From NCBI RefSeq assembly GCF_000718775.1, contig NZ_JOCB01000115.1:1-24852 (forward strand): a stretch of 24,852 bases of DNA, in the 5' to 3' direction. Below, one piece after another: positions 1-7,579 of this stretch. Source of the DNA: Streptomyces sp. NRRL S-31 (GTDB lineage: Bacteria > Actinomycetota > Actinomycetes > Streptomycetales > Streptomycetaceae). The translations under genes were made by a program, and so were the position numbers. The notes under the pieces were generated by a model. That model was given only the letters and a program-made list of their open reading frames with translations, had not been told where the DNA came from and did no database searches. Positions within the stretch are counted from its first letter, which is position 1. Every line of letters starts with the position of its first letter.

Positions 1-38
1 GACTTCCCACGGCTTCGGCCGAGCCACCCCACACCCCC

Positions 39-62
39 GGATCACCAGTTCCGAACTGATCC
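39..62. other. Imperfect hairpin at window start
   Basis: CAGTTC and GAACTG (46-58) form a 13-bp inverted repeat with one central base. It can be extended by GGAT (39-42) pairing with ATCC (59-62), leaving a 3-nt bulge. It may be the terminator of a gene left of the window or a regulator site; no T-tract follows. Apart from this, no gene is supported between 1 and 203. Confidence 0.35.
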
Positions 63-203
63 AACCACCTCGAAGATCATTTCGTTAGGAGTTCTAAGTG
101 CCGCCCCCCACGCGAGGTCCGCCAGGAAGGAATCCACCACGCTCACGCCCGTCGCCGTACACGCCCCCGATACCTGTTCGCGACAACGGCGAAAACATTC
201 TCT

Positions 204-219
204 GCTCAAACGATTGACC
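204..219. promoter_or_regulatory. Upstream LacI-type operator (O2, imperfect)
   Basis: GCTCAAACGATTGACC matches the downstream perfect palindrome (246-261) at 14 of 16 positions. The two sites are 42 bp apart, close to four helical turns. It overlaps the proposed -35 box. Central-CG palindromes of this kind are typical of LacI-family operators; the link to the LacI gene at 4941 is inferred from shared operon context. Confidence 0.7.
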
Positions 220-242
220 ACGCGTCAGGGCAGCCATAGCAT
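214..242 (+). promoter_or_regulatory. Probable promoter of the fructan operon
   Basis: TTGACC (214-219) and TAGCAT (237-242) are separated by exactly 17 bp and resemble a housekeeping sigma-70 promoter. The -35 box lies within the upstream operator, and the predicted start point (around 249) lies in the downstream operator. Two bound repressor dimers would therefore cover both ends of the polymerase site. The boxes were identified by eye. Confidence 0.6.
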
Positions 243-245
243 CCC

Positions 246-261
246 GCTCAAACGTTTGAGC
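246..261. promoter_or_regulatory. Perfect 16-bp palindromic LacI-type operator (O1)
   Basis: GCTCAAACGTTTGAGC is its own reverse complement over all 16 bases and ends 10 bp before the first start codon of the operon. The AAACGTTT core with a central CG is the classical LacI/GalR-family operator form. The LacI-type protein encoded at 4941-5966 in the same operon is the obvious candidate ligand, implying autoregulation. Confidence 0.8.
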
Positions 262-271
262 AGGAGGATGC

Positions 272-1702
272 ATGCAAGGCCGCGTGTTCTTTCAGCCACC
301 CGACGGATGGGTGGGAGACGTCATCCCGTTCGCACGGGACGGCGAGTTGAACCTCTTCTATCTGCACGAGCGGCGGGAGACGCCGAAGCCGGGAACCTCC
401 TGGTCGCTGGCGGTCACCCGCGACCTCCTGGACGTCGAGGACCACGGCACGGCCCTGCCGCACGGCACGGACGGCGACTCCGACTTCAACGCGTACACCG
501 GGAGCGTCGTCCGCGACGCGAGCGGCGGGTACCACCTCTTCTACACGGGGCAGAACCCGGCGGTCCGCGGCGCCGACGGGGCGCCCCTCCAACTCGTGAT
601 GCACGCCACCGGCGAGGGTGACCTCACCTCGTGGACCAAGCATCCCGAGCACACCTTCGGCGCCGGGGAGGGCTACGAGACCGCGGACTGGCGCGACCCG
701 TTCGTCTTCTTCGACGAGCCCGGCGGGATGTGGCGGATGCTGATCACGGCCCGCCACACCGAGGGGCCCGAACGCCGCCGGGGCGTGATCGCCCAGTACG
801 AGTCGAGTGACCTGGTCGCCTGGGAGCGGACGGCGCCCTTCTGGGACCCTCGCCGTCACGTGGCACACGAGTGTCCCGAGGTGTTCGCCCTCGGCGAGTG
901 GTGGTACCTGGTGTATTCGGAGTTCTCCGACGCCTTCACCACCCGCTACCGGATGGCGCGCGACCCGCGGGGTCCCTGGACGGCGCCGGTGCGCGACACG
1001 GTGGACGGACGCGCCTACTACGCCGCCAAGTCCGCCGACTGGAACGGCAGACGGATCTTCGCCGGGTGGATCGCCAGCCGGGAAGGCGACACCGACGACG
1101 GCGCCTGGCAATGGGCGGGCACCCTCTCCCTGTTGGAGGCGCGGCAGAACGCGGACGGCACGCTCGCGTTCGCGGTGCCCGCCGAGGTCCTCGACAGCTT
1201 CGGCCGGGAGGTGCCCACGGGGCTCGCGCCCACCGTCCTGTCGGCCCCGGACGGACACCGCGTCGCCGTCGGCACCGAGACACTGCCCGAACAGTACGTG
1301 CTGCGCGCCGCGTTCACCGTCGCTCCGGGCACCGCCGAGTACGGCCTGGTGCTGCACGCGAGCGCGGACGGGGACCGCGGGTACGTGATCCGGCTGGAGC
1401 CGCGGCGCGGCCGGATGGTCCTGGACCGGTGGCCGCGCCGGCGCACCGGCGACGCCCAGTGGCAGATCTCCGGCGATGTGCCTCACCTGGTCGAACTCGA
1501 ACGGCCGGCCGACCTGAGCGGCGGCACGCACACCCTCGAAGTGCTGGCCGAGGGCGACCTGGCGGTGATCGTCCTGGACCGCCAGGTGTGTCTCAGCACA
1601 CGGCTGTACGACCTGCGCGGCGGCCGGGCCGGCTTCTTCGTCACCGACGGGACGGCCGAACTGCGCGGCCTGGAGCTGCGGGTGCGGGGCGATCACTCAT
1701 GA
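272..1702 (+). CDS. Glycoside hydrolase family 32-like protein, cytoplasmic
   Basis: This 476-aa protein has the GH32 layout, an N-terminal five-bladed beta-propeller followed by a C-terminal beta-sandwich. The three acidic signatures are present: the nucleophile region is GWVGDV (Asp16) instead of the usual WMNDPN, the transition-state stabiliser is WRDP (Arg141-Asp142), and the acid/base is ECP (Glu200). There is no signal peptide, so it should act on imported substrate, probably beta-fructosidic oligosaccharides. The start at 272 follows AGGAGG at 262-267. It is the first gene of the operon, directly behind the twin operators. The altered nucleophile motif suggests a divergent subfamily whose exact substrate (levan or inulin oligomers, difructose or another beta-fructoside) cannot be told from sequence. 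A GH43-clan relative with another sugar is possible but less likely given the two further GH32 genes downstream. Confidence 0.85.
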   Translation: MQGRVFFQPPDGWVGDVIPFARDGELNLFYLHERRETPKPGTSWSLAVTRDLLDVEDHGTALPHGTDGDSDFNAYTGSVVRDASGGYHLFYTGQNPAVRGADGAPLQLVMHATGEGDLTSWTKHPEHTFGAGEGYETADWRDPFVFFDEPGGMWRMLITARHTEGPERRRGVIAQYESSDLVAWERTAPFWDPRRHVAHECPEVFALGEWWYLVYSEFSDAFTTRYRMARDPRGPWTAPVRDTVDGRAYYAAKSADWNGRRIFAGWIASREGDTDDGAWQWAGTLSLLEARQNADGTLAFAVPAEVLDSFGREVPTGLAPTVLSAPDGHRVAVGTETLPEQYVLRAAFTVAPGTAEYGLVLHASADGDRGYVIRLEPRRGRMVLDRWPRRRTGDAQWQISGDVPHLVELERPADLSGGTHTLEVLAEGDLAVIVLDRQVCLSTRLYDLRGGRAGFFVTDGTAELRGLELRVRGDHS

Positions 1703-1757
1703 CGACCCGGCCGACGCACCCCGCGAGCCCTCACGCACCGGAGTCCGGAGGCACACC

Positions 1758-3101
1758 GTGAGAAGGTCCCGCCCGTCCGCCGTGGTGGCGCTGACCCTGT
1801 CCCTGCTGCTGTCGCTCTCCGGCTGCGCGACGCGCGGCGGCGGTGTCGCCCCCACCGACGTGGCCCCGGCCGGTGCCGTGCGGCCCCACGCGATCACCTG
1901 GCTGCTCTCCCACCCCGCCGACGGCGCCGTCATCACCACCATGCGCGCCCTCGCCCGGGAGTACGCCGCCGCGCATCCGGGTTTCAGGCTCGACTTCGTC
2001 ACCACCCCGGACCGCCCGTCGTACATCCAGAAGTACGAGACGCTGGCCGCCGCCGGAAAGCTGCCGGAGCTGTTCGACTCCGACGCGACCCCGTTCGCCC
2101 GCAGGCTCGCCCGCGCGGGCCGGATGATGGACGCGGCCGCACTGCTGCGCGACTTCGGTCTCTACGACAAGTACCGTCCGGCCGCGCTGGACTACCAGCG
2201 GTTCGACGACGGCTCGCTGTACCTGATCCCCCTCGAATACCAGGCGGAGTACTTCTTCTACAACAAGGCGCTCCTGCGCGAGGCGGGCGTCCGGGTCCCG
2301 ACGTCACTGGACGACTTCCCGGCGATGTGCCGCGCGCTGCGCGGGGCCGGGGTCACCCCCATCGCGCTCGACGGCCAGGACCAGTGGCCGCTCGAACGGT
2401 ACGCGGCACTGCACCCGTTCCGCACCGCCGGACCCGGTTACATCCGCCGGCTGAAGCTGGGCGAGGCGAGCCTCGGCGACCGGACCGGACGCCGGGCCGC
2501 CGAGTGGCTGGGCACGCTGGGCAGGGCCGGCTGCTTCCAGAAGGGTTTCTCCTCGGTGGGCTACGCCGACGCGCAGAACCTGTTCACCTCCGGCAGGGCC
2601 GCCGTCTACTACACCGGCACCTGGGACCTGGCGTCCCTCGCCACCACCGCGCTCGACGCGAAGGTCCGCGACGACGTCGACTTCTTCACCCCGCCGCCGA
2701 CCCACGACCCGGTCACCGCGTCGAACGAGTACGTCACCCCGTCGGGCATCGGCATGGCCGTGAACGCGCGGACCTACGACCCGTTGGTGCGCGACTTCCT
2801 GAAGTTCGCGCTCACCCGCTACCCGGCCCGGTACGCGGCGGCCGGCGAGCTGGCCCCCACCACGGACGCCAGGACCGTCGTGCCCGACGACGCCACCCCG
2901 CTGTACGCCCGTGCCGTCGCCGCCGCGGGCGCCGTCGGCAAGCGGATCGCGATGCCGTGGGACACCCAGCTCGATCCGACCAGCAACACCAAGTTCCAGC
3001 AGAACCTCGTCCTGCTCGTGCAGGGTGACATGTCCCCGCGGGCGTTCGTCTCCACGATGGACTCCGTCATCCGCCGCAACGCGCCGAGGTACGCCCGGTG
3101 A
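1758..3101 (+). CDS. ABC transporter sugar-binding lipoprotein
   Basis: A 447-aa extracellular solute-binding protein of the family 1 (MalE-like) type. It would capture a sugar outside the cell and deliver it to the two permeases encoded next. The N-terminus is basic, then hydrophobic, and ends in a lipobox LSGC with Cys23 as the lipidated residue. The GTG start at 1758 has GGAG seven bases upstream. Its stop overlaps the next GTG start (GTGA), showing translational coupling with the permease. The context of three GH32 enzymes and a LacI repressor suggests a fructo-oligosaccharide ligand; this is inference, because binding specificity cannot be read from sequence. Confidence 0.92.
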   Translation: MRRSRPSAVVALTLSLLLSLSGCATRGGGVAPTDVAPAGAVRPHAITWLLSHPADGAVITTMRALAREYAAAHPGFRLDFVTTPDRPSYIQKYETLAAAGKLPELFDSDATPFARRLARAGRMMDAAALLRDFGLYDKYRPAALDYQRFDDGSLYLIPLEYQAEYFFYNKALLREAGVRVPTSLDDFPAMCRALRGAGVTPIALDGQDQWPLERYAALHPFRTAGPGYIRRLKLGEASLGDRTGRRAAEWLGTLGRAGCFQKGFSSVGYADAQNLFTSGRAAVYYTGTWDLASLATTALDAKVRDDVDFFTPPPTHDPVTASNEYVTPSGIGMAVNARTYDPLVRDFLKFALTRYPARYAAAGELAPTTDARTVVPDDATPLYARAVAAAGAVGKRIAMPWDTQLDPTSNTKFQQNLVLLVQGDMSPRAFVSTMDSVIRRNAPRYAR

Positions 3102-4027
3102 CCGCCGCCGCCCCGCCGCGGCCCCGCCCCGCGGGCACCAGAAGGGCCGCCATGCTTCCCTCCCGCTCCAAGCTCTCCGTCGCGGTGTTCCTGACGCCAC
3201 CGTTGCTGCTGTACGGCGCGGCGGTGCTGCTGCCCATCGTGCAGTCCCTGGTGCTCAGCTTCTTCACCTGGGACGGCATCGGCGACCTGCGCTTCGCGGG
3301 CCTGTCGAACTACACGTTCATGCTCACCGAGGGCGACTTCTGGACCGCCGTCACCAACCAGCTCGGCTACCTGGCGGTGTGCCTGGTCCTCCAGCTCGGC
3401 GGCGGGCTGTTCGTGGCGAGTCTGCTGCTGTCGCTCACCCGGGGCCGCGAGGTCGTCAAGGTGCTGTTCCTGCTGCCGACCATGATCTCCACGGTGGCGA
3501 TCGCCCTGCTCTTCCAGCGCGTCTACTCCGCCGACCCGGCCGGGCCGCTGAACCGGCTGCTGGACCTGGTCGGGCTGGACGCCCTGGAACGCCCCTGGCT
3601 CTCCGACGTGCACACCGTCCTGGTGGCCGTCTCCGCGCCCGAGGGCTGGCGGTTCATCGGTCTGTACACGGTGATCCTCTACGCGGCACTGCTGACGGTG
3701 CCCAGGGAACTGGAGGAGGCCGCCCGCCTGGACGGCGCCAACCCGTGGCAGGTCTTCACCCGGATCCGCTTCCCCTACATCCGGCCCGTGTGGCTGACCA
3801 CCTCGATCATGGCGGTCACCTACGCCATGCGCGGCTTCGACATCCCCTACCTCCTGACCAACGGCGGCCCCGGACAGTCCTCCGAGCTGATGACGACCTA
3901 CATGTACAAGACGGCGTTCCTCGGCACGGACTACGGCTACGCCGCCGCCATGTCGGTGTTCATCGTCGTGGAGAGCCTGGTCGCCGTGGGGCTGGTCCTG
4001 TTCGTGCTGCGGCGGAAGGCTGCCTGA
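3098..4027 (+). CDS. ABC sugar transporter permease, MalF type
   Basis: A 309-aa integral membrane protein of the binding-protein-dependent transport family, with about six hydrophobic segments beginning near residue 28 (FLTPPLLLYGAAVLL). The cytoplasmic EAA loop that docks the ATPase is visible as EEAARLDGANPWQ followed by RIRFPYIRP. The GTG start overlaps the stop of the binding-protein gene by 3 bases, and its stop overlaps the next ATG by one base, so the three transport genes form one tightly coupled unit. It should form a heterodimer with the next gene product. No ATPase gene accompanies it, so a shared ATPase encoded elsewhere is expected. Confidence 0.93.
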   Translation: MTAAAPPRPRPAGTRRAAMLPSRSKLSVAVFLTPPLLLYGAAVLLPIVQSLVLSFFTWDGIGDLRFAGLSNYTFMLTEGDFWTAVTNQLGYLAVCLVLQLGGGLFVASLLLSLTRGREVVKVLFLLPTMISTVAIALLFQRVYSADPAGPLNRLLDLVGLDALERPWLSDVHTVLVAVSAPEGWRFIGLYTVILYAALLTVPRELEEAARLDGANPWQVFTRIRFPYIRPVWLTTSIMAVTYAMRGFDIPYLLTNGGPGQSSELMTTYMYKTAFLGTDYGYAAAMSVFIVVESLVAVGLVLFVLRRKAA

Positions 4028-4944
4028 TGACGTCCACGCTCCTCCCCTCCCGTCCGCTCCCGCGCCCCGGCCGCCGTCCGGCCGGCCCGGCCGGGCCGCC
4101 CACGTCCCGGGGCGGGCGGCGCCACGCGTACCGCGTGCTGTCGCGCGTGGTGGTCGCGCTGCTGACGGTGGTCCAGGTGTACCCGCTGGTGTGGCTGTTC
4201 CTCAGCAGCGTCCGCGCCGAGGGGGACTTCGCGTCCGCCCACCCGTTCAGCCTGCCGACCTCGTTCACGCTGGACAACTTCGCCCGCGCCTTCGACCACG
4301 CCGACCTCGGCCGCTACATCCTCAACAGCCTCGTCGTCACGGCCGGCGCGGACGTGCTGATCGTGGTGTGCGGGATGATGGGCGCGTACGCGCTCCAGGT
4401 GCTGGGTTTCCGGTTCAGCGGCGCGGTGCGGGGCCTGTTCCTGCTCGGCATCGTCGTACCGGTGCAGATCGCCCTGGTGCCGCTGTTCGTGGACTACGCC
4501 GGGGTGGGCCTGCTCGACACCTATCCGGCGATGATGATCCCGCTCGCCGGCTTCGGACTGCCGATGTCGCTGTACCTGTTCTCCTCGTTCTTCGGCTACG
4601 TCCCGAGGGAGACGTACGAGGCCGCCTCCCTGGACGGGGCGGGGCCGTACCGCGTCTTCGCGCGCATCACGCTGCCGCTGTCGGTGAACACGATCGTCAC
4701 CGTGGTGATGGTCAACAGCATCTTCATCTGGAACGACTTCGTCTTCGCCAACACCTTCGTGCTCTCCGAGGGGCACAAGACCATCCCCGTGGGCCTGCAA
4801 AACTACATCGGTGCGATGGGGAAGACCGACTGGACCGCCACCTTCGCGGGTGTCTGCGTCACCGTGACGCCGCTCCTGTTGCTCTTCCTCGTCCTCAACA
4901 AGGCGATGATCTACGGGCTCGAGAGCGGAGCGACCAAGGGATGA
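4027..4944 (+). CDS. ABC sugar transporter permease, MalG type
   Basis: The start at ATG 4027 overlaps the upstream stop by one base (TGATG), giving a 305-aa protein. A proline- and arginine-rich cytoplasmic tail of about 35 residues precedes six predicted membrane segments. The EAA loop reads YEAASLDGAGPYRVFARITLP, with the conserved Gly and the I-x-LP end. Its stop is overlapped by the ATG of the LacI gene (ATGA). Paired with the preceding permease it should form the membrane channel of a CUT1-type sugar importer. The open frame extends far upstream, but only because it runs through the MalF gene in another frame. Confidence 0.93.
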   Translation: MTSTLLPSRPLPRPGRRPAGPAGPPTSRGGRRHAYRVLSRVVVALLTVVQVYPLVWLFLSSVRAEGDFASAHPFSLPTSFTLDNFARAFDHADLGRYILNSLVVTAGADVLIVVCGMMGAYALQVLGFRFSGAVRGLFLLGIVVPVQIALVPLFVDYAGVGLLDTYPAMMIPLAGFGLPMSLYLFSSFFGYVPRETYEAASLDGAGPYRVFARITLPLSVNTIVTVVMVNSIFIWNDFVFANTFVLSEGHKTIPVGLQNYIGAMGKTDWTATFAGVCVTVTPLLLLFLVLNKAMIYGLESGATKG

Positions 4945-5966
4945 AGAAGGATCGGGGCGCCCGGCGGGCCGTCACCATGCGGGACGTGGCCCGCGAGGCG
5001 GGGGTGTCCGTCTCCGCCGTCTCGCACGTCGTCAACGACACCAACGCCAGGATCGGCCAGGACACCCGCCGGCGGGTCCTGCGCGCCATCGACGAGCTGG
5101 GCTACCGGCCGAACGCCATGGCGAAGAACCTCGTCAAGGGCTCCTCCCGCTTCATCGGCCTGGTCGCCGACGCCATCGCCTCGACCCCGTTCGCCGGCCA
5201 GATCATCCACGGCGCCCAGGAGGAGGCGTGGCAGCACGGCCATGTCCTGCTCGTGGCCAACACCGAGGGAAACGCGGCGGCCGAGGCCAGCGCGATCTCG
5301 ATGATGCTGGAGCACAAGGTGCGCGGCATCCTCTACTCCACGTGGTACCACCGGGAGGTGGAGGTGCCCGACGAACTGGCCGCGTCGGACACCGTGCTGG
5401 TCAACTGCTTCAGCCGGCACGCCGATGTACGCGCCGTGGTCCCGGACGAGACCGACGGCGGTCACGACGCCACCCGCATGCTGCTGGAGCGGGGCCACCG
5501 CCGCGTGGCCTTCCTGAACACGCTCACCGCCTCACCGGCCCGGGAGGGACGGCTGCGCGGATACCGCCGGGCCCTCGCGGAGGCGGGCGTCGCGTTCGAT
5601 CCCGCACTGGTCTTCGACGTGCGGCCCGACCAGGAGGGCGGCTTCGCGGCGGTGCGCGAGATCATCCGGTCGGAGGCGACGGCCGTCTTCTGCCACAACG
5701 ACCGGGTGGCCATGGGCCTTTACGACGGTCTGCGCGACCGCGGGCTGCGCGTGCCCGAGGACCTGTCGGTCGTCGGCTTCGACAACCAGGAGATCATCGC
5801 CGCACACCTGCGTCCGCCGCTGTCGACGGTGGCCCTGCCGCACGAGGAACTCGGCCGGCGCGGAGTGCGGGTCCTGCTCGGGCTGGAGGCCGCCGGGACG
5901 GACCCGGTCGCGGTGAACTGCCCGCCCGTGCAACGCTCTTCCATCGCCGCGGCCACCACCGTCTGA
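4941..5966 (+). CDS. LacI-family transcriptional repressor
   Basis: A 341-aa regulator with an N-terminal helix-turn-helix (TMRDVAREAGVSVSAVSHVV, residues 12-31), a hinge helix (PNAMAKNLVKG) and a C-terminal periplasmic-binding-like sensor domain ending near VQRSS. The ATG overlaps the stop of the permease gene (ATGA). The probable target is the pair of palindromes at 204-219 and 246-261 in front of the same operon, so it would repress its own synthesis until an inducing sugar or sugar phosphate from fructan breakdown releases it. Operator assignment and inducer are inferences; family membership is clear. Confidence 0.93.
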   Translation: MKKDRGARRAVTMRDVAREAGVSVSAVSHVVNDTNARIGQDTRRRVLRAIDELGYRPNAMAKNLVKGSSRFIGLVADAIASTPFAGQIIHGAQEEAWQHGHVLLVANTEGNAAAEASAISMMLEHKVRGILYSTWYHREVEVPDELAASDTVLVNCFSRHADVRAVVPDETDGGHDATRMLLERGHRRVAFLNTLTASPAREGRLRGYRRALAEAGVAFDPALVFDVRPDQEGGFAAVREIIRSEATAVFCHNDRVAMGLYDGLRDRGLRVPEDLSVVGFDNQEIIAAHLRPPLSTVALPHEELGRRGVRVLLGLEAAGTDPVAVNCPPVQRSSIAAATTV

Positions 5967-6064
5967 CACTTCTCCGCCGCTTCTGTTCCGTTCCCCGGTC
6001 AGCGATCACCGCCCCATTCCCACACGCGCCCCATTTGCACCGATTCGCCCGAAGGGATCGCCCC

Positions 6065-7576
6065 ATGCCTCACCTCTCCCGACGTGCCCTGCTGCGGTCT
6101 TTCGGTGTGGCCGCCGTCGCCGCCGCGGCCACCCGCATACCGGCCGCGTCCGCCGCCGGCTCACTGCGCGCGGTCTACCACCTGACACCGCCGTCCGGCT
6201 GGCTCAGCGACCCGCAGCGCCCGGTCCTCGCCGGCGGCGAGTACCACCTGTACTACCTGCACAGCGACCAGAACAACGCGCCCGGCTGGTGGCAGCACGC
6301 CACGACGGCCGACTCCGTCTCCTTCACCGATCGCGGCGCGGCGATCCCCCTCGTGCGCGCCGACTTCCCGGTGTGGACGGGGTCGGGTGTCCTCGACCGC
6401 CACGACACCGCGGGTTTCGGCGAGAACGCGCTGGTCGTCCTCGCCACCCAGCCCACCGGCGGCGACCGCTACGAACAGGAGCAGTACCTTTACCACTCCA
6501 CGGACAACGGGTACACCTTCACCGCCTACGGCCCTCCGGTGATCGACAATCCCGACCACAGCGACTGGTTCCGGGACCCCAAGATCCACTGGGACGCGGC
6601 GCGCGGCGAGTGGGTCGCGGTCATCGGCCGCCAACAGTCCATGTGGTTCTACACCTCACCCGACCTGATCCACTGGACCCACACCTCCGTCTTCACCTAC
6701 GCCACCCCGAACATCGGCGGCTTCGAGTGCCCCGACCTGTTCGAGATGACCGCCGACGACGGCACCGCCCACTGGGTGCTCGGCGCCAGCACCCAGGGCG
6801 ACTACAGCGGCCTGCCCGACACGTACGCCTACTGGACCGGACGCTGGGACGGCACCTCCTGGACCTCCGACCAGCCCGACCCGCAGTGGCTCGACTGGGG
6901 CTGGGACTGGTACGCCGCCGTCACCTGGCCCGACGCGGACGCCCCCGACACCAGCCGGTACGCCCTCGCCTGGATGAACAACTGGCAGTACGCCGCCCGT
7001 ACCGTGCCCACGGACGTCAGCGACGGTTACAACGGACAGATGTCCGTCGTCCGCGAACTGCGCCTGGCCCGCCAGCCCGAGGGTTGGTACACGTTGCTGT
7101 CCCAGCCGGTCGCCGCCCTGCGCGACCGGGCCACCCGCACGGTCACGCTCGACGACGTCACGACCGGCGGCAGCGTCGTGCTGCCGTACGCGGGCGCCTC
7201 CTACGACCTGGAACTCGACATCGCCTGGGACACCGCGACCAACGTCGGCCTCTCCGTGGGCCGCTCCGCCGACGGCACCCGGCACACCAACATCGGCGTC
7301 TACGCCGGCTCGGTCTACGTCGACCGGCGCCCCTCCGACCGGGCCGACTACTCCTTCGGCGGTCACGGCCAGAGCAACGCCCCGATCGACCCCGCCGCCC
7401 GCTCGGTGCACCTGCGCGTCCTCGTGGACCGGCAGAGCGTCGAGGTCTTCGTCAACGCCGGCCACACGGTCCTGTCCCACCAGGTCTACTTCCAGCCCGG
7501 CGACACCGGAATCAGCCTCTACGCCGACGGCGGCGACGGCACCTTCTCGGGCATCACCGTACGAGAGATCGGCTAG
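6065..7576 (+). CDS. Tat-exported GH32 levanase/inulinase-type enzyme
   Basis: A 503-aa GH32 protein starting at ATG 6065 behind a GAAGGGA-type site. A twin-arginine signal (SRRALLRSFG, Arg6-Arg7, then an Ala-rich stretch ending ASAA near residue 31) predicts folded export. Catalytic signatures are WLSDPQ (nucleophile Asp49), WFRDP (Arg170-Asp171) and FECPD (acid/base Glu221). A C-terminal beta-sandwich covers about residues 355-503. It should release fructose or short fructans outside the cell for the binding protein upstream. Endo versus exo action, and levan versus inulin preference, cannot be decided. It lies 98 bp after the LacI gene, in which no copy of the operator was found, so read-through from the main promoter is likely. 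A TatA-TatC pair is encoded 10 kb downstream. Confidence 0.9.
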   Translation: MPHLSRRALLRSFGVAAVAAAATRIPAASAAGSLRAVYHLTPPSGWLSDPQRPVLAGGEYHLYYLHSDQNNAPGWWQHATTADSVSFTDRGAAIPLVRADFPVWTGSGVLDRHDTAGFGENALVVLATQPTGGDRYEQEQYLYHSTDNGYTFTAYGPPVIDNPDHSDWFRDPKIHWDAARGEWVAVIGRQQSMWFYTSPDLIHWTHTSVFTYATPNIGGFECPDLFEMTADDGTAHWVLGASTQGDYSGLPDTYAYWTGRWDGTSWTSDQPDPQWLDWGWDWYAAVTWPDADAPDTSRYALAWMNNWQYAARTVPTDVSDGYNGQMSVVRELRLARQPEGWYTLLSQPVAALRDRATRTVTLDDVTTGGSVVLPYAGASYDLELDIAWDTATNVGLSVGRSADGTRHTNIGVYAGSVYVDRRPSDRADYSFGGHGQSNAPIDPAARSVHLRVLVDRQSVEVFVNAGHTVLSHQVYFQPGDTGISLYADGGDGTFSGITVREIG

Positions 7577-7579
7577 CCC

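Noticed and set aside
248..1696. A 482-codon - strand frame opposite the first GH32 gene
   Set aside because: Antisense to a gene with intact GH32 signatures and a good ribosome site; codon bias supports the + strand.
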